Source of the DNA: Saprospiraceae bacterium
GTDB taxonomy: Bacteria; Bacteroidota; Bacteroidia; Chitinophagales; Saprospiraceae
NCBI GenBank assembly: GCA_024103005.1
Contig: JAGFJA010000015.1
Span: forward strand, 1 to 50,293
Length of the DNA stretch: 50,293 nucleotides
Reading direction: 5' to 3'
Shown: piece by piece, positions 27,455 to 37,702 of the stretch
How the letters are laid out: every line of letters starts with the position of its first letter
How positions within the stretch are numbered: position 1 is the stretch's first letter
Position numbers and translations under genes: made by a program
The notes under the pieces: generated by a model
What the model was told of the DNA's origin: nothing
Databases searched by the model: none
What the model saw: the letters and a program-made list of their open reading frames with translations, nothing else

Positions 27455-28885
27455 ATGTCTTCTATACGATTTTTATTTTTCCTGCTTTTCACCTCAATTG
27501 TACTTACCGCTCAAGCTCAGACCGGGTACAAAATTAACATACAACTTCACAATTATAAGCATGATACCCTTCTGCTGGGTTATTATTTAGGTGACAAACA
27601 ATATGTAAAAGATACAGCAGTATCCAAAACCGGGAATTTTACCTTTTCCGGCACTAAAGACCTTGACCCGGGTGTTTATATGGCTGTACTCATGCCTGAA
27701 AAAAACGTATTCCAGTTTATAGTCGACCAAAACAACCGATTTTTCAGTATAGAGTGTGATGCAGCAAGATTATCTTCAAAACTCAAGGCTAAAAACAGTG
27801 ATGAAAACACTATATTTTTCAATTATATCCATTACCTGACGTCACAGAGACCAATGGCAGACTCTTACAGAGAAAAAATGAGAAATGCCCCTGACAGTTC
27901 AGAATACAAAAAATATGCATTAAAAGCAGAAGAAATCGATAAAGAAGTTTTTAAAACACAGGATGAGTTTGTAAAAAAATATCCAAATTCATTTACAGCG
28001 ACCCTGATAAAATCATCTAAAGAACCCCCATTACCTGTATATGGTCCACATGATGATATGGCGACAAAGGTAAAAGGATATAATCATTTTAAGGATCATT
28101 ATCTTGACAATGTTGACTTTAAAGATGAAAGGTTATTCAGATCTCCGGTTTATTTCCAGAAAATTGACAATTTTATTCAAAATATAACCTATCAGCAACC
28201 CGATTCCATTATCAAGTCCCTTGATATCGTATTGGAAAAGGTGAAGGTTATCCCTGATGCCTTTAAATTTTACTTAAGTCACTATTTCAACTTCTATCTA
28301 AAAAGTAAATATGTCGGGATGGATGCTGTATATGTTCACCTGATAGACAAATATTACAGCAAGGGCCTGGCTCCTTGGGTAGATAAAGAAAACCTGCAAA
28401 AAATGAAGGATGCCGCCAATGATGCAAGGCCCACTCTTGTAGGAAGATATGCCCCCAATCTAACTTTTATTAGCCAAAAAGACAGTACAGATATCAGACT
28501 ACATGATGTCGTTTCGCCTTATACTGTCATGTTTTTTTGGGCTCCTGATTGTTCACATTGTGAGAAAGCAATTCCGCATGTTATAGACTTCTATAACAAA
28601 TATAAAGACAAGGGAGTGAAGATTTTTGCAGTTTGTACCGGACTGTTGGATGAAGCGAAAGATTGCTGGAAGAGTGTACAAAGAAAACATATGGAACCCT
28701 TTGTCAATGTCTATGACCCCGTATTATTATCTAATTTCAAAGTAATTTATAATATCAAGTCAACACCACAATTCTTTATTTTGGATAAGGATAAAAAAAT
28801 TCTTTCAAAGGGTATTGGGGCAGATCAGCTGGACGAGGTGATGGGTAAGATAATTGAATTTGATAAGAATAATAAGCAGCTTTAA
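27455..28885 (+). CDS. Exported thioredoxin-fold protein with N-terminal DUF4369-like domain
   Basis: 476 aa from the ATG at 27455. The frame runs back to a TTG overlapping the pyrB stop, but only the ATG start gives a signal peptide (MSSIRFLFFLLFTSIVLTAQAQ), so it is chosen. The N-terminal ~110 residues form a DUF4369-like beta domain (GYKINIQLHNYKHDTLLLGYY), the middle is helical, and the C-terminal domain from ~350 is thioredoxin-like (VGRYAPNLTF, FFWAPDCSHCEKAIPHV, cis-Pro STPQFFIL). The redox motif is CSHC rather than CGPC, a change that usually raises redox potential. It resembles periplasmic TlpA-family oxidoreductases that act on unknown partners. The nearest box, TATCTTTT at 27433-27440, is an imperfect -7 element. 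Confidence 0.87.
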   Translation: MSSIRFLFFLLFTSIVLTAQAQTGYKINIQLHNYKHDTLLLGYYLGDKQYVKDTAVSKTGNFTFSGTKDLDPGVYMAVLMPEKNVFQFIVDQNNRFFSIECDAARLSSKLKAKNSDENTIFFNYIHYLTSQRPMADSYREKMRNAPDSSEYKKYALKAEEIDKEVFKTQDEFVKKYPNSFTATLIKSSKEPPLPVYGPHDDMATKVKGYNHFKDHYLDNVDFKDERLFRSPVYFQKIDNFIQNITYQQPDSIIKSLDIVLEKVKVIPDAFKFYLSHYFNFYLKSKYVGMDAVYVHLIDKYYSKGLAPWVDKENLQKMKDAANDARPTLVGRYAPNLTFISQKDSTDIRLHDVVSPYTVMFFWAPDCSHCEKAIPHVIDFYNKYKDKGVKIFAVCTGLLDEAKDCWKSVQRKHMEPFVNVYDPVLLSNFKVIYNIKSTPQFFILDKDKKILSKGIGADQLDEVMGKIIEFDKNNKQL

Positions 28886-29087
28886 TCCGGAAAAATAAAA
28901 TTGCTGAATATTATTTTCGCGTCAAAGCACCCAATTTGTCGTAATTTTCATGATTTAATAATCTATTTTACCAATACAGGTACAGGTACATAATTCTTAC
29001 CCAAAAATTCACATTTAAACTAAAAGCATATCTAAAAAAGGCACTTTTTAGAAATACACAGTATAAATTTTTACAAACTATGTACAA

Positions 29088-29117
29088 TAAAAAAAGCCCG
29101 GGCAAAAACCAGGGCTT
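29088..29117 (-). terminator. Intrinsic terminator of the ribosomal superoperon
   Basis: On the minus strand AAGCCC (29117-29112) pairs with GGGCTT (29099-29094), with an extra GG/CC pair inside, followed by a run of T. It lies 25 bases after the rplQ stop and closes the operon. The plus-strand side is less T-rich, so it is mainly a minus-strand terminator. Confidence 0.8.
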
Positions 29118-29141
29118 ATATTTATCTTGAATGATTACTTA

Positions 29142-29777
29142 TTAAGCATCCTTCTTATCGTCGTCACCTTCGGAAGGTGATTCAGCAGCAGTGTCTTCAA
29201 CAGAATCTGAAGCAGTATCTTCAACCTCCTGCTTTACCTCTTCGGCGACATTTTCCACGACTTCTTCAACAGCAGGTGCATCTTCAGTTACTTCTTCCTT
29301 AACTTCTTCGACTACTTCAGTCGTTGCTGAGGCTTTAGTGGCAGAACCGCCTTTTCTTCTACTTCTGCGAGTCTTCGTCTTAGCCTTACCATCCAAAGAA
29401 GTATTTGGATTGTAAAGTGTATTGTAATCAACAAACTCAATCATTGCCATATCGGCATTGTCATGACGAGTGTCATTCAACTTGATGATACGCAGATAGC
29501 CACCCGGACGATCGCCGATTTTCTCTCTGATTTCAGTAAATAAAGTATCGACTGCATATTTGTTCTGAAGATAAGAGAAGACAACACGTCTGGAGTGTGT
29601 ATTATTATTTTTTGATTTGGTAACAAGCGGCTCAATAAAAATACGAAGAGCTTTTGCTTTGGCAAGGGTTGTATTGATTCTTTTGTGTTCAATTAAAGAA
29701 CATGCAAGATTTTTCATCAAGGCATCTCGGTGGGCTTTTGTCCGTCCTAATGCATTCACTTTATTACCGTGTCTCAT
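29142..29777 (-). CDS. rplQ: 50S ribosomal protein L17 with long acidic tail
   Basis: 211 aa. The L17 core (about 1-125) is standard: [41 protein letters not shown]-like region and [21 protein letters not shown]17 sits near the exit tunnel of the 50S subunit. From about residue 137 a basic RRSRRK patch is followed by a ~70-residue tail of Glu, Val, Ala, Asp and Ser ([20 protein letters not shown], and so on to the end GDDDKKDA). That tail roughly doubles the E. coli length; shorter tails are seen in other Bacteroidota. It is the last gene of the operon, 76 bases after rpoA. Confidence 0.96.
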   Translation of the reverse strand: MRHGNKVNALGRTKAHRDALMKNLACSLIEHKRINTTLAKAKALRIFIEPLVTKSKNNNTHSRRVVFSYLQNKYAVDTLFTEIREKIGDRPGGYLRIIKLNDTRHDNADMAMIEFVDYNTLYNPNTSLDGKAKTKTRRSRRKGGSATKASATTEVVEEVKEEVTEDAPAVEEVVENVAEEVKQEVEDTASDSVEDTAAESPSEGDDDKKDA

Positions 29778-29853
29778 TTTTAAAAATTTTAGCTTCGCAA
29801 CACCGTCAATAAATTATCGACCGTAATTTGCAGATTAATTAATATTAAGGTTT

Positions 29854-30852
29854 TTATTCTTCGTCAAGCTTGTATTTAGCAAGATCCATACCGAAATGCA
29901 GACCTTTTGTAGAAAGCAATTCTTCGATCTCAACCAATGATTTTTTACCGAAGTTTCTAAACTTCAACAACTCATGTGTTTCGTACTGAACCATTTCGCC
30001 AAGAGAGTTGATTTTGGCAGCTTTCAGACAGTTATATGCTCTGACAGAAAGATCAAGGTCTTCCAAGGTTGTTTTCAGGAGTTTACGCATGTGAAGGATG
30101 TGTTCATCCACAACATTCTCTTCGCTCTTAGTTGCATCATCGAAAGAAATATTTTCATCAGTGATGAGCATCAGGTGGTGAATGAGAATTCTTGAAGCTT
30201 CTTTCACAGCATCCTCCGGATGGATTGTACCATCTGTTTTTACTTCGATGGTCAGTTTTTCATAATCTGTGCGCTGACCAACACGGGTATTTGAAACCTG
30301 GTAGGCAACATTTTTAACCGGAGTATAAATAGAATCTATCGGAATAACTCCAATAATATTTTCTCTTTCGGGTTGTTCATCAGCTGGAACATATCCTCTA
30401 CCCTTATTGATAGTCAATTCAATCTCAAGAGTAACACTTGGATCCATGTGGCAAATCAACAAATCAGGATTCATCACCTTAAACACATTGGTAAACTGTT
30501 CGATGTCGCCTGATTTAAACTCTTCTTTACCTCTGAGAGTAAGATAAATCTTTTCATTGGAGATATCTTCATCTTTCAGATTCAACTTCAATCTAACCTG
30601 TTTCAGGTTAAGGATTATCTCAATCACATCTTCCACAACACCCGGGATAGTAGTAAATTCGTGATCGACCCCACCTATACGGATAGCAGAAATTGCAAAG
30701 CCTTCCAGTGAATTGAGGAGTACTCTTCTCAATGAGTTTCCGATAGTTTGACCAAAGCCCGGTTCCAATGGTTTAAACTCAAAAATACCATCAAAATCAG
30801 TGGCTTTTTGAAGAATAATTTTTTCCGGTTTTTGAAAGTTTAATATACTCAT
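29854..30852 (-). CDS. rpoA: DNA-directed RNA polymerase alpha subunit
   Basis: 332 aa. The N-terminal domain (about 1-230) dimerises and seeds RNA polymerase assembly: [22 protein letters not shown] and [22 protein letters not shown]. The C-terminal domain (about 255-322) binds UP elements and regulators: [21 protein letters not shown] and [18 protein letters not shown], with the helix-hairpin-helix intact. It sits in the alpha part of the superoperon, 53 bases after rpsD, the usual bacterial place, tying polymerase to ribosome supply. Confidence 0.98.
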   Translation of the reverse strand: MSILNFQKPEKIILQKATDFDGIFEFKPLEPGFGQTIGNSLRRVLLNSLEGFAISAIRIGGVDHEFTTIPGVVEDVIEIILNLKQVRLKLNLKDEDISNEKIYLTLRGKEEFKSGDIEQFTNVFKVMNPDLLICHMDPSVTLEIELTINKGRGYVPADEQPERENIIGVIPIDSIYTPVKNVAYQVSNTRVGQRTDYEKLTIEVKTDGTIHPEDAVKEASRILIHHLMLITDENISFDDATKSEENVVDEHILHMRKLLKTTLEDLDLSVRAYNCLKAAKINSLGEMVQYETHELLKFRNFGKKSLVEIEELLSTKGLHFGMDLAKYKLDEE

Positions 30853-30905
30853 TATGAAAAAAATCTACGATTGTTAAATTGGATGAAATAAATTATCAGA
30901 ATCAA

Positions 30906-31517
30906 TTATTTGGAGTACAATTCGACGATCAACTGTTCGTTGATATTTTCAGGAATCTGGTCTCTTTCAGGGTAAGCAAGGAATTTACCTTCCATTCTTT
31001 CAGGATTAAATTCAATCCAGGCAAATCTTTTGCTATCGTGCTTAGACTTAACATTGGAAGTTACAATATCCAGACCTCTTGATTTGCCTCTTACTTCTAC
31101 TACATCGCCGGGTCTTACGTGGAATGACGGAATATTTGTAACGACACCATTCACCACTATGTGACGGTGAGAGACCAACTGTCTGGCACCTCTGCGTGTA
31201 TTGGCAATACCCATACGGTACACTACATTATCCAATCTTGATTCAAGGAATTGAAGCAATACAGTACCGGTTACACCACCTTTGCGTGATGCTTTTGTAA
31301 ATGTATTTCTAAATTGGCGTTCCAAAACGCCATAGGTATATTTAGCTTTTTGCTTTTCCATCAACTGGAGAGCATAGTCAGATTTTTGCTTTCTTCTGCG
31401 AGAGGGACCGTGTTGACCTGGAGCGTATTTCTTTTTATCAAAAGCCTTATCAGGACCGTAAATCGGTTCGCCAAATGCTCTTGCTTTCTTTGTTGCTGGG
31501 CCTGTATATCTTGCCAT
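30906..31517 (-). CDS. rpsD: 30S ribosomal protein S4
   Basis: 203 aa primary 16S rRNA-binding protein of the 30S body. It starts [18 protein letters not shown] and has the S4 RNA-binding domain [47 protein letters not shown], ending QLIVELYSK. No zinc-binding Cys cluster is present, so this is the C-minus type. It lies 32 bases after rpsK. In E. coli S4 represses the alpha operon; no matching pseudoknot was looked for successfully here. Confidence 0.97.
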   Translation of the reverse strand: MARYTGPATKKARAFGEPIYGPDKAFDKKKYAPGQHGPSRRRKQKSDYALQLMEKQKAKYTYGVLERQFRNTFTKASRKGGVTGTVLLQFLESRLDNVVYRMGIANTRRGARQLVSHRHIVVNGVVTNIPSFHVRPGDVVEVRGKSRGLDIVTSNVKSKHDSKRFAWIEFNPERMEGKFLAYPERDQIPENINEQLIVELYSK

Positions 31518-31549
31518 AATGTATATCTACTTTGGAAATATTATCGTGA

Positions 31550-31939
31550 TTAAACTCTTCTTTTCTTTGGTGGGCGACAACCGTTATGAGGAATCGGTGT
31601 AACATCATAGATCTTAGTCACCTTGATACCGGAGCCATCAATTGCTCTAATAGCAGATTCTCGTCCTGCACCGGGGCCTTTTACATAGACTTCGACATTA
31701 CGCAGACCTGCATCATAAGCTACTTTACCGGCATCAGAAGCTGCAACCTGGGCAGCATAAGGTGTATTTTTCTTAGAACCTCTGAATCCGGCCTTACCGG
31801 CAGATGCCCATGAAATCACCTCTCCTTGCCTGTTGGTTAAAGAGACAATCAGGTTATTAAAGCTTGCCTGAATGTAAGCCAGTCCTTCTGACTCGACTTT
31901 TACTTTTCTTTTTTTAACTTTCTTTTGTGCTTTAGCCAT
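31550..31939 (-). CDS. rpsK: 30S ribosomal protein S11
   Basis: 129 aa platform protein of the 30S subunit that helps form the mRNA exit/Shine-Dalgarno cleft. Conserved parts are [56 protein letters not shown] and the C-terminus [18 protein letters not shown]. Lies 39 bases after rpsM. Confidence 0.97.
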   Translation of the reverse strand: MAKAQKKVKKRKVKVESEGLAYIQASFNNLIVSLTNRQGEVISWASAGKAGFRGSKKNTPYAAQVAASDAGKVAYDAGLRNVEVYVKGPGAGRESAIRAIDGSGIKVTKIYDVTPIPHNGCRPPKKRRV

Positions 31940-31978
31940 AATGATTAAGCTATATAAAAATGTCTATATTATTTATGA

Positions 31979-32356
31979 TTATTTAGTTGCCTTCTTCTTA
32001 TTGGCAACAGTCTTACGCTTACCTTTACGTGTACGTGAGTTATTCTTGGTTCGCTGGCCTCTTAAAGGCAATCCTTTACGATGTCGCAATCCACGGTAAG
32101 AAGCAATATCCATCAAACGCTTAATGTTCAACTGAACTTCAGAACGCAATTGTCCTTCAGTCTTGTGCTCATCATTGACGATTCGTGAAATTGTTTTAAT
32201 ATTCTCATCTGTCCAGTCAACGACCTTAGTATCCTCACTAACACCTGCCTGGGCGAGAACTTTTGAAGCCAGAGAACGACCTATACCGTATATATATGTC
32301 AAACCAATGACGCCTCTTTTGTTTCTAGGTAAATCAACTCCTGCTATACGAGCCAT
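31979..32356 (-). CDS. rpsM: 30S ribosomal protein S13
   Basis: 125 aa head protein of the 30S subunit that contacts P-site tRNA and the 50S (bridge B1). Signature: [57 protein letters not shown] in parts, and a basic Lys-rich tail. 28 bases after rpmJ; first gene of the alpha section. Confidence 0.97.
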   Translation of the reverse strand: MARIAGVDLPRNKRGVIGLTYIYGIGRSLASKVLAQAGVSEDTKVVDWTDENIKTISRIVNDEHKTEGQLRSEVQLNIKRLMDIASYRGLRHRKGLPLRGQRTKNNSRTRKGKRKTVANKKKATK

Positions 32357-32384
32357 ATAATTATAGTATTATAATTGATAAATA

Positions 32385-32501
32385 TTATCCTTGTCTTTGT
32401 TTAAATTTAGGATTCTTCTTGTTAATAACATAGAGTTTCCCTTTTCTTCTTACGATCTTACAATCAGCGGATCGTTTTTTAATTGATGCTCTTACTTTCA
32501 T
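32385..32501 (-). CDS. rpmJ: 50S ribosomal protein L36
   Basis: 38 aa, read by hand from the ATG at 32501 to [23 protein letters not shown], then [18 protein letters not shown]. It is the smallest 50S protein, bound to 23S rRNA. Only one Cys (residue 14) is present and the Cys/His zinc set of the C-plus form is absent, as usual for Bacteroidota. It lies 15 bases after infA and 28 before rpsM, the standard place. Confidence 0.95.
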   Translation of the reverse strand: MKVRASIKKRSADCKIVRRKGKLYVINKKNPKFKQRQG

Positions 32502-32516
32502 CAGTCAAACATTTTT

Positions 32517-32735
32517 TTATTTATATCTATAAATGATTCTTCCACGTGATAAGTCGTATGGAGACATTTCCACAGATACTTTATCACCCGGCAGAATACG
32601 GATATAGTGCATGCGCATTTTACCCGAAATAGTGGCCAAAATCTGATGATCATTCTCCAGACGAACCCGAAACATTGCGTTTGACAATGCTTCTTCAATT
32701 ATACCGTCCTGTTTAATAATATCTTGTTTTGACAT
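32517..32735 (-). CDS. infA: Translation initiation factor IF-1
   Basis: 72 aa, the usual size. A single S1-like OB fold with [45 protein letters not shown] and [21 protein letters not shown]-1 occupies the 30S A site during initiation. Lies 26 bases after map and 15 before rpmJ. Confidence 0.97.
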   Translation of the reverse strand: MSKQDIIKQDGIIEEALSNAMFRVRLENDHQILATISGKMRMHYIRILPGDKVSVEMSPYDLSRGRIIYRYK

Positions 32736-32761
32736 GTGCCTTTTTTTCGGAGTGCAAATAT

Positions 32762-33583
32762 CTAAATATTTTCGGAAATATTCATAATATTTCCGTTATT
32801 TTTTATTTCATTCTCAATTTCAGTATGATCCGACAGAATTTCACCTCCACCTTGTTTTACAGCAACTGTGTGTTCGAAATGTGCGGAAGGTTTACCGTCC
32901 CTGGTTAAAATTGTCCAATGATCTTTTGCTTGATAAACGTCTTTCTTACCTAAATTTATCATAGGTTCGATCGCAATTGTCCAATTTTCTTCTAGCCTCA
33001 GTCCATTTCCCCTCTTTCCAAAATTAGGCACATCAGGTGGTTCATGTAATCGCTTTCCTATCCCATGTCCCACCAATTCTCTTACAACCCCGTATTTATT
33101 ATTCAATTCAGTATATTCCTGAATAGCATAAGAAATATCTCCTATACGATTACCCACCTTTGCCTGAGCAATTCCCTTATACAGGGATTCATTCGTAGTT
33201 TTAAGCAAGCGGATAATCTCCTCTCCCACAGGTGCCAGCGCAAAAGTATAGGCAGAATCGCCAAAATACTCATTAATTACTGCACCGCAATCGATTGAAA
33301 CAACATCCCCTTCCTTCAATTCCGTGGCATTTGGAATTCCATGAACAACAGCTGCATTTACAGAAATACATAGTGAAGCAGGAAAACCGTTGTATCCTTT
33401 GAATGCAGGTACGGCACCCAAATCTCTCATCACAGTCTCGGCTTCTTTATCCAGATACAATCCCGTAACTCCGGGTTTGATTATCTTTGCTACGTGGGCA
33501 ATTGCCTTAACTACAATGGTGCAGCTTTCTTTTATTTTTGCAATTTCTTCAGCGGTCTTCGGTCTAATTCGGTTATTAAACAT
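32762..33583 (-). CDS. map: Methionine aminopeptidase, type I
   Basis: 273 aa M24 metallopeptidase that removes the first Met from new proteins. The five metal ligands are visible: Asp98 (VSIDCGAV), Asp109 (YFGDSAYT), His173 ([13 protein letters not shown]), Glu206 (WTIAIEPMI) and Glu237 ([10 protein letters not shown]); His81 is the substrate-side His. The body ends near residue 245; a ~28-residue polar tail rich in Asn, Glu and Ile ([17 protein letters not shown]) is an addition. It lies between secY and infA, as in other Bacteroidota, where adk is missing from this spot. Confidence 0.96.
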   Translation of the reverse strand: MFNNRIRPKTAEEIAKIKESCTIVVKAIAHVAKIIKPGVTGLYLDKEAETVMRDLGAVPAFKGYNGFPASLCISVNAAVVHGIPNATELKEGDVVSIDCGAVINEYFGDSAYTFALAPVGEEIIRLLKTTNESLYKGIAQAKVGNRIGDISYAIQEYTELNNKYGVVRELVGHGIGKRLHEPPDVPNFGKRGNGLRLEENWTIAIEPMINLGKKDVYQAKDHWTILTRDGKPSAHFEHTVAVKQGGGEILSDHTEIENEIKNNGNIMNISENI

Positions 33584-33652
33584 CAGAGTCAGAAACTTAT
33601 TGTATTAAAATCGGGAGTCAAAATTTCGTATTGATTTAAGCGACCATTCATC

Positions 33653-35017
33653 TTAGTATGCTCCAATTTGAATTCCGCCTGAACCTCTTCCCTGAATCTT
33701 TCCGGATTGAACTAAACCATCGTATTTACGCATTAATAAATGGCTTTCAATCTGAGCCAATGTATCCAGAATTACTGCAACATCAATTAACAATGAAGTA
33801 CCTCCAAAAAACATTGCAAATGTCGGATTTACACCAAACATAACTGCAACCGGTGGTAATACTGCGATAATACCAAGAATAATAGCTCCCGGGAATGTAA
33901 TTTTCGATGTTATGGCATCGATATAATCTTCCGTATCCTTTCCAGGCTTAACACCCGGAATATAAGCATTAGATCGCTTAAGGTATTCTGCGTACTGCTG
34001 AGGATTAACTAACAAGGCAGTATAAACATAAGTAAACAGAATAACCAAGATAAAGTAGATAAAGTTATAACTGAATGAAAAAGTATCATTCATTGATCGT
34101 ATAAAGCTATGTGAAGCCATTTCCGGATTATCTGATCCTGCAAAATACTGCGCAACAATAGCAGGCAAAAACATCAGAGCCTGTGCAAAGATGATTGGCA
34201 TAACTCCGGAAGCATTAACCTTAATCGGAATATAATCTCTGTTACCGGCAGCCATACTTCCACCGCCAACGGCCTTTTTAGGGAATTGTAATGGAATTTT
34301 TCTTACACCCTGAACCACAAGAATGGTAAACATGATGATCACAAACATGGCAGCCAGTTCAAGAATAAACATCACCAAACCATTGGATGCCATCTGTGCA
34401 TCAAATTCAAAAATTAAGGCTTGTGGTAATCTGGATAAGATACCCACCATAATCAGGATAGAAACACCATTTCCGATTCCCTTATCTGTAATTTTCTCAC
34501 CCAACCACATTGCAAAAATAGTCCCTGTGGTAAGTATCAGGATATTGGCACCCCAGAATATAGACATAGATATATTAGGGGAAATTGCACCTACACCTTT
34601 CAAATATGTTAAATAAGCTCCACCTTGAACCAATGTGATGGCGACGGTCAGAACTCTGGTAATCTGATTTAACTTTTTCCTTCCTGATTCACCTTCTTTC
34701 TGTTGCAATCTCTGGAAATATGGAACTGCAAATCCCAAGACCTGAATAATAATCGAAGCTGTAATGTATGGCATGATACCAAGTGCAAGAATAGAGGCCT
34801 GATTAAAAGCACCTCCCGTAAAAACATTGATCAAACCTAACAAGTCGTTGGCACCTCGTCTTTGTGCAACACTGGAAAGCACCTCTGGTACAACTCCCGG
34901 TAACACGATAAATGAACCTAGTCTAAAAACTAAAAGCAATAAAAGCGAATATAATATACGATTTCTTAGCTCTTTAATAGACCATATATTCTTTAAAGTG
35001 TTGATAAACCTTTTCAT
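33653..35017 (-). CDS. secY: Protein translocase subunit SecY
   Basis: 454 aa inner-membrane channel of the Sec system, with ten predicted hydrophobic segments from residue ~20 onward (LYSLLLLLVFRLGSFIVLPG first). Family marks: the plug region after NVFTGGAFNQASILALGIMPYITASIIIQ, EKITDKGIGNGVSILI, and the cytosolic loop YAEYLKRSNAYIPGVKPGKDTEDYI. It exports the signal-peptide proteins seen elsewhere in the window, including T9SS parts and cargo. 54 bases after rplO, 69 before map. Confidence 0.98.
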   Translation of the reverse strand: MKRFINTLKNIWSIKELRNRILYSLLLLLVFRLGSFIVLPGVVPEVLSSVAQRRGANDLLGLINVFTGGAFNQASILALGIMPYITASIIIQVLGFAVPYFQRLQQKEGESGRKKLNQITRVLTVAITLVQGGAYLTYLKGVGAISPNISMSIFWGANILILTTGTIFAMWLGEKITDKGIGNGVSILIMVGILSRLPQALIFEFDAQMASNGLVMFILELAAMFVIIMFTILVVQGVRKIPLQFPKKAVGGGSMAAGNRDYIPIKVNASGVMPIIFAQALMFLPAIVAQYFAGSDNPEMASHSFIRSMNDTFSFSYNFIYFILVILFTYVYTALLVNPQQYAEYLKRSNAYIPGVKPGKDTEDYIDAITSKITFPGAIILGIIAVLPPVAVMFGVNPTFAMFFGGTSLLIDVAVILDTLAQIESHLLMRKYDGLVQSGKIQGRGSGGIQIGAY

Positions 35018-35071
35018 CCTTTAGCTAAATGTTTGTTTTAAATGTGCTTACGATTGATAGGTGATCACTGA

Positions 35072-35518
35072 TTAAATTGCAGTAAAGGTACCACCCAGAC
35101 TTGTGATCTTCTCTTGTGCTGTTTTTGATGCAGCATGTGCAGAAACAGTTAAAGATTTTGTCAATTCACCTGTACCGAGAATCTTATATTTCTCTGTTTT
35201 TTTCACAACTTTCTTTGCTGTCAGAAAGTCGAAATTAATCTCAGTGACATTATGAATTTCAGCAAGAGCCTCCAGCGTATTTAGGTTGATACCGATATAT
35301 TCTACCCGATTGACATTTTTAAAACCAAATTTTGGAAGACGCATCTGAAGCGGCATCTGACCACCTTCATGAGCTCTTTTACTTTTAAAGCCAGTACGGG
35401 CCTTAGCACCTTTGTGACCTTTGGTCGATGTACCACCACGACCACTTCCTTGTCCTCGTGCAATTCTTTTGCTTGATTTATTTGAACCTTTTGCCGGTCT
35501 AAGATTATTTAATTCCAT
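35072..35518 (-). CDS. rplO: 50S ribosomal protein L15
   Basis: 148 aa. The N-terminal extension that enters the 23S core is typical: MELNNLRPAKGSNKSSKRIA, GQGSGRGGTSTKGHKGAKAR, GGQMPLQMRLPKFGF. The C-terminal globular part ends KITSLGGTFTAI. 28 bases after rpmD and 54 before secY. Confidence 0.96.
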   Translation of the reverse strand: MELNNLRPAKGSNKSSKRIARGQGSGRGGTSTKGHKGAKARTGFKSKRAHEGGQMPLQMRLPKFGFKNVNRVEYIGINLNTLEALAEIHNVTEINFDFLTAKKVVKKTEKYKILGTGELTKSLTVSAHAASKTAQEKITSLGGTFTAI

Positions 35519-35546
35519 CAGAATTTCTCTTAATTAATATATAAGC

Positions 35547-35729
35547 TTATTTTACTTCTTCTACTGTTACAAGGTGAGCCACACTACGCAGCATTCCTCT
35601 CAGAGCAGGAGAATCTTCATGTTCTACAGATCGGTAAACCTTCCTGATACCTAAGGCAATCATTGTCGCCTTTTGTTTCTTATTTCGATCTATTGTACTT
35701 TTAATTTGTGTTATCTTCAATCGTCCCAT
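35547..35729 (-). CDS. rpmD: 50S ribosomal protein L30
   Basis: 60 aa, normal length. MGRLKITQIKSTIDRNKKQK, ALGIRKVYRSVEHEDSPALR and MLRSVAHLVTVEEVK are the expected L30 segments. 7 bases after rpsE, so likely coupled to it. Confidence 0.95.
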   Translation of the reverse strand: MGRLKITQIKSTIDRNKKQKATMIALGIRKVYRSVEHEDSPALRGMLRSVAHLVTVEEVK

Positions 35730-35736
35730 GACTCAA

Positions 35737-36267
35737 TTATTTTTGAAATTCGCCTGTAAACATTTCCTTCATAGAGATACCTCTCTCGTGAGCTACAGCG
35801 TGTGGGTCTCTCAGTTTAGTTAGTGCATCAATAGTTGCCTTAACGACGTTGTGCGGATTAGAACTACCCTGAGATTTTGCCAATACGTTGTGAACACCGG
35901 CTGTCTCTAGAACAGCACGCATCGCACCACCGGCAATAACACCTGTACCGTCAGCAGCAGGCTTAATAAGTACTTTCCCGGCACCGTATTTTCCTAATTG
36001 CGGGTGAGGGATTGTTCCATTCAAAATAGGGAAATGTATCAGGTTTTTCTTTGCATCATCGATTGCTTTTGCAATTGCATCTGCAACTTCTCTGGCTTTA
36101 CCTAACCCATGTCCGACAGTACCCTGACCGTCACCTACGACAACGATTGCCGCAAAGCTAAAGGTACGTCCCCCTTTAGTCACCTTAGCAACTCTGTTGA
36201 CAACTACTAATTTATCTTTCAATTCAGCGTCAACCGGACGCATTTTATTTTGTGGTTGTTTTGCCAT
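35737..36267 (-). CDS. rpsE: 30S ribosomal protein S5
   Basis: 176 aa from the ATG at 36267 (MAKQPQNK). The frame extends four codons to a GTG at 36279, but the ATG is the more likely start. The double-stranded-RNA-like fold shows [20 protein letters not shown] and [17 protein letters not shown], then [28 protein letters not shown]5 helps mRNA unwinding and decoding accuracy. 18 bases after rplR. Confidence 0.96.
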   Translation of the reverse strand: MAKQPQNKMRPVDAELKDKLVVVNRVAKVTKGGRTFSFAAIVVVGDGQGTVGHGLGKAREVADAIAKAIDDAKKNLIHFPILNGTIPHPQLGKYGAGKVLIKPAADGTGVIAGGAMRAVLETAGVHNVLAKSQGSSNPHNVVKATIDALTKLRDPHAVAHERGISMKEMFTGEFQK

Positions 36268-36285
36268 TTTACTTATCACTTATAT

Positions 36286-36636
36286 TTAAAAATTCAAACC
36301 GGCTTCTCGTGCACCGTCAGCAAGGGCTTTCACTCTACCGTGATAAAGATAGCCACTGCGGTCAAACACAACTGAATCGATATTTTTATCTTTTGCCTTA
36401 TCAGCAATCAGTTTGCCCACAGCTTTTGCCTGGTCCACTTTATTACCGGTTGCATTTTCCAACAATCTGGATGAGGCAGCAGTAAGGACATTGCCTGTCG
36501 TATCGTCAACTAACTGAGCATAGATGCCTTTATTGCTACGGAATACAGTCAGGCGTGGTTTTTGTGCTGATCCCTTCACCTTTTTTCTGATTCTGAGGTG
36601 AATTCTTTGTCTGGATTCCTCTTTTGTCTTTTTCAT
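36286..36636 (-). CDS. rplR: 50S ribosomal protein L18
   Basis: 116 aa 5S rRNA-binding protein. [41 protein letters not shown] and [20 protein letters not shown] match the family; the last residues GLNF are the normal end. 30 bases after rplF. Confidence 0.96.
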   Translation of the reverse strand: MKKTKEESRQRIHLRIRKKVKGSAQKPRLTVFRSNKGIYAQLVDDTTGNVLTAASSRLLENATGNKVDQAKAVGKLIADKAKDKNIDSVVFDRSGYLYHGRVKALADGAREAGLNF

Positions 36637-36666
36637 ATTAATAAAAATATAATATATTATCAGAAT

Positions 36667-37224
36667 TTATTTCTTACCTGCTGTCTTACCTGCTTTTCTT
36701 CTGAGCACCTCTCCAGCAAATCGGATACCTTTACCCTTGTATGGTTCAGGCTTTTTGAATGATCTGATCTTTGCAGCTACTTGACCTATTAATTGTTTGT
36801 CGTGGCTAGTGAGAATGATCGTTGGTGGTGCACCTTTTTCACTTTTTGTTTCAACCTTTACTTCGTCAGGCAGATGAAACATGATCGGGTGGGAAAATCC
36901 AAGAGCCAATTCGAGTAACTGACCTGTATTGCTTGCCCTATAACCTACACCAACCAATTCCATAGTCTTGGTGAACCCTGCAGATACACCTTCTACCATG
37001 CCATTCAAAAGAGCTCTGCTCAATCCGTGCATAGAACGGTGGCGTTTGGAATCTGTAGGTCGCTGAACTGTCAATGTACCATCTTCCAGATTAAAGACCA
37101 TATCAGGGTCGAACTTCTTAGTCAGGGTTCCTTTTGGTCCTTTAACTGTTACCACATTCGACTTATCTACTTTAAACTCTACACCTGAAGGAACTGAGAT
37201 GGGAGCTTTACCGATTCTTGACAT
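36667..37224 (-). CDS. rplF: 50S ribosomal protein L6
   Basis: 185 aa with two L6 alpha/beta repeats. MSRIGKAPISVPSGVE opens the first; GVSAGFTKTMELVGVGYRA lies at the join; the second ends with the conserved KKPEPYKGKGIRFAGE and a basic KAGKTAGKK tail. L6 supports the factor-binding site of the 50S. 29 bases after rpsH. Confidence 0.97.
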   Translation of the reverse strand: MSRIGKAPISVPSGVEFKVDKSNVVTVKGPKGTLTKKFDPDMVFNLEDGTLTVQRPTDSKRHRSMHGLSRALLNGMVEGVSAGFTKTMELVGVGYRASNTGQLLELALGFSHPIMFHLPDEVKVETKSEKGAPPTIILTSHDKQLIGQVAAKIRSFKKPEPYKGKGIRFAGEVLRRKAGKTAGKK

Positions 37225-37253
37225 AATATACTGAGTTCTTAACTTACAAATAA

Positions 37254-37658
37254 TTAACTAATAAAGCAAATAACTTCGCCGCCAACATTCTGAGCACGTG
37301 CCTGTTTGTCAGTCAATAAGCCTTTAGATGTAGAAACGATGGCTATTCCCAGACCGTTGATCACGCGAGGAATATCTTCACAGTGAAAGTATTGGCGTAA
37401 TCCTGGCCGGCTAACCCTTTTCAATTCTCTGATAACCGGTTTTTTTGTTTGTTCGTTATACTTCAGAGCTATTTTGATTACACCTTGCTTTCCTGCCGCA
37501 TCATCGAACATATACTTTAAGATATATCCATTTTCATAGAGAATTTCGGTTATACCTTTCTTCATATTTGAGGCAGGGATTTCCACGATTCTATGACCAG
37601 CCTGCTGTGCATTGCGTATTCTGGTGAGATAATCTGCTATTGGATCATTTAGAGCCAT
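37254..37658 (-). CDS. rpsH: 30S ribosomal protein S8
   Basis: 134 aa. Begins [20 protein letters not shown] and ends with the family block [20 protein letters not shown]...GGEVICFIS. It binds helix 21 of 16S rRNA; in E. coli it also represses the spc operon through an rplE site, which was not identified here. 44 bases after rpsN. Confidence 0.97.
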   Translation of the reverse strand: MALNDPIADYLTRIRNAQQAGHRIVEIPASNMKKGITEILYENGYILKYMFDDAAGKQGVIKIALKYNEQTKKPVIRELKRVSRPGLRQYFHCEDIPRVINGLGIAIVSTSKGLLTDKQARAQNVGGEVICFIS

Positions 37659-37702
37659 TTTCTAAAGTTTAATTTGCTATTAAAATATATAATCAAAAAA
37701 TA

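Noticed and set aside
32501-32698. 65-codon frame overlapping infA in another frame
   Set aside because: It is a shadow of infA; the real small gene nearby is rpmJ at 32385-32501.
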